The notes under the pieces: generated by a model | The model's database searches: none | Seen by the model: the letters and a program-made list of their open reading frames with translations, nothing else | Told to the model about the DNA's origin: nothing | In this document: positions 14,022 to 15,100 of the stretch, one piece after another | Layout: each line of letters starts with the position of its first letter | How positions within the stretch are numbered: position 1 is the stretch's first letter | DNA from: Chloroflexota bacterium | Lineage (GTDB): Bacteria; Chloroflexota; UBA6077; JADZDV01 | Assembly (NCBI GenBank): GCA_020850915.1 | Contig: JADZDV010000002.1 | Location: 1 to 15,100 of the forward strand | Direction of reading: 5' to 3' | DNA: 15,100 nt | Program-made: the position numbers and the translations under genes

Positions 14022-14995
14022 CCGCGTATCCCGCGCTGCGGCTGCGCCGACTGCGCCGATCCGAGACGATGCGGCGGATGGTACGAGAGACGAGTCTCGC
14101 GCCGGCCGACCTGATCTATCCCTATTTCGTGGTGCACGGTCGAGGCGTCCGGGAAGAAGTCCCGTCGATGCCCGGCGTGTTCCAGCTCTCCGTGGACGAG
14201 GTCGCGCGCGATGCGCGCGAAGTGACCAGGCTCGGCATTCCCGGCGTGCTGCTGTTTGGCCTGCCGCGAGAAAAGGACCTGCTGGGCTCCGAGGCGTACG
14301 CGCGCGATGGCATCGTTCAGCAAGCGATGCGCGCGATCAAGGACGCTGCGCCGGACCTGCTGGTGATTGGCGACGTCTGCCTATGCGAGTACACCACCCA
14401 TGGCCACTGTGGCATCGTCGAAGATGGAGTGGTGCTGAACGACCCGACCCTGGAGCTGCTCGGTCGTACGGCGGTGGCGCAGGCCGAGGCGGGCGCCGAC
14501 GTCATTGCGCCGAGCGACATGATGGACGGACGCATCGCGCACCTGCGACGGGCGCTCGACGAGGACGGCTTCCAGGACGCCGCGCTCATGGCGTACTCAG
14601 CCAAGTTCGCCTCCGGCTTTTACGGGCCGTTCCGAGACGCGGCCGACTCGGCGCCCCAGTTTGGCGACCGCCGCGCGTACCAGATGGACCCTGGGAACGC
14701 CCGGGAGGCGATGCGAGAGATCGAGCAGGACATTGTCGAGGGCGCCGACATGGTGATGGTCAAGCCGGCCCTCGCCTACCTGGACCTCATTCGACGCGCC
14801 CGCGAGCGTTTCGAGCATCCGATCGCCGCCTACAACGTCAGCGGCGAGTACTCGATGGTCAAGGCGGCCGCCCGCAACGGCTGGATCGACGAGGGCCGCA
14901 TCGCGATGGAGATTCTCACCGGTATCAAACGAGCCGGCGCGGACATGATCATCACCTATTTCGCAAAGGACGCCTGCCGATGGCTGGCCGAATGA
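14018..14995 (+). CDS. hemB: Delta-aminolevulinic acid dehydratase (porphobilinogen synthase)
   Basis: Condenses two 5-aminolevulinate molecules into porphobilinogen. The 325 residues are family-typical. Active-site lysines are Lys196 in [12 protein letters not shown] and Lys249 in [10 protein letters not shown]. The zinc ligands Cys121, Cys123 and Cys131 are present in [14 protein letters not shown], so this is the zinc-dependent form, not the Asp-rich magnesium form found in many photosynthetic and some other bacteria. The ATG overlaps the cobA-hemD stop (ATGA) and has GGAGGT five bases upstream (14007-14012), so the start is well supported. The gene is translationally coupled into the operon. 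Confidence 0.97.
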   Translation: MTAYPALRLRRLRRSETMRRMVRETSLAPADLIYPYFVVHGRGVREEVPSMPGVFQLSVDEVARDAREVTRLGIPGVLLFGLPREKDLLGSEAYARDGIVQQAMRAIKDAAPDLLVIGDVCLCEYTTHGHCGIVEDGVVLNDPTLELLGRTAVAQAEAGADVIAPSDMMDGRIAHLRRALDEDGFQDAALMAYSAKFASGFYGPFRDAADSAPQFGDRRAYQMDPGNAREAMREIEQDIVEGADMVMVKPALAYLDLIRRARERFEHPIAAYNVSGEYSMVKAAARNGWIDEGRIAMEILTGIKRAGADMIITYFAKDACRWLAE

Positions 14996-15100
14996 CCCGC
15001 CGCGGCGACCGGTCGCGCGAGCTATTCGAACGCGCCTGCACGCTGCTGCCAGGCGGCGTCGACAGCCCCGTGCGCGCCTTCAAGTCGGTTGGCGGCGAGC
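14980..15100 (+). CDS. hemL: Glutamate-1-semialdehyde 2,1-aminomutase, 3' part beyond the window
   Basis: PLP-dependent conversion of glutamate-1-semialdehyde to 5-aminolevulinate, the step after HemA. Only the first 40 or so codons are present. [20 protein letters not shown] followed by RAFKSVGGE is the diagnostic N-terminus of HemL (LPGGVNSPVRAF). Two starts are possible. ATG 14980 has AAAGGA nine bases upstream but overlaps hemB by 16 bp. ATG 14992 overlaps the hemB stop by 4 bp in the same way as the other couplings in this window. The PLP lysine lies outside the window. Confidence 0.9.
   Translation, partial: MAGRMTRRGDRSRELFERACTLLPGGVDSPVRAFKSVGGE

Noticed and set aside
1..15100. Undescribed multi-gene system (defence, mobile or biosynthetic cluster)
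   Set aside because: Nearly every substantial gene matches a known metabolic or cell-wall family, and I saw no transposase, integrase, nuclease, toxin-antitoxin pair, tRNA or attachment-site repeat.

Overview
This 15.1 kb window comes from a GC-rich bacterial chromosome with tightly packed housekeeping genes. Start codons are mixed ATG and GTG, several neighbours overlap by 4 bp (ATGA), and non-coding DNA is scarce. The gene set fits Chloroflexota (Thermomicrobia/Sphaerobacter-like): a stand-alone murG, a gamma-alpha fused 2-oxoacid:ferredoxin oxidoreductase, a GH133-type glycogen debranching enzyme, a CobA-HemD fusion in a heme operon, and a BldC/MerR-like regulator. That placement is an inference from gene content. 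An actinobacterial or other GC-rich origin is not excluded.

Layout. (1) Bases 1-1639, + strand: the end of a sugar nucleotidyltransferase (RfbA type), directly followed by dTDP-glucose 4,6-dehydratase (RfbB). Together they supply dTDP-4-keto-6-deoxyglucose for surface polysaccharide. (2) 1807-5439, + strand: purA (AMP synthesis), a GC-rich hairpin, then a 743-residue amylo-alpha-1,6-glucosidase. (3) 5440-5766: a non-coding or weakly coding stretch with a hairpin and a 73-bp-offset direct repeat. (4) 5767-9580, minus strand: korA-korB, translationally coupled, then murG. The murG reading frame is broken once near base 5971; restoring it gives a normal-length protein. (5) 9581-9885: a divergent intergenic region with AT-rich islands, palindromes and promoter-like hexamers. 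(6) 9886-15100, + strand: a compact tetrapyrrole operon. Its order is DNA-binding regulator, precorrin-2 dehydrogenase (SirC), HemA, CobA-HemD, HemB and the start of HemL.

How the genes fit together. HemA and HemL convert glutamyl-tRNA to 5-aminolevulinate, and HemB makes porphobilinogen. HemD closes uroporphyrinogen III, and CobA plus SirC divert it to sirohydrochlorin for siroheme or B12. HemC, the step between HemB and HemD, is not present between hemA and the cobA-hemD fusion, where it often sits. The regulator overlaps sirC and faces the korAB promoter, so it could control either operon.

I see no mobile elements, phage genes, CRISPR arrays, defence systems, tRNAs or rRNAs. I found no convincing undescribed multi-gene system. 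The points that most deserve a second look are the broken murG with an altered nucleotide-loop motif, the palindrome-rich divergent control region, the missing hemC, and the repeat with a possible small Cys-containing ORF at 5600-5820.
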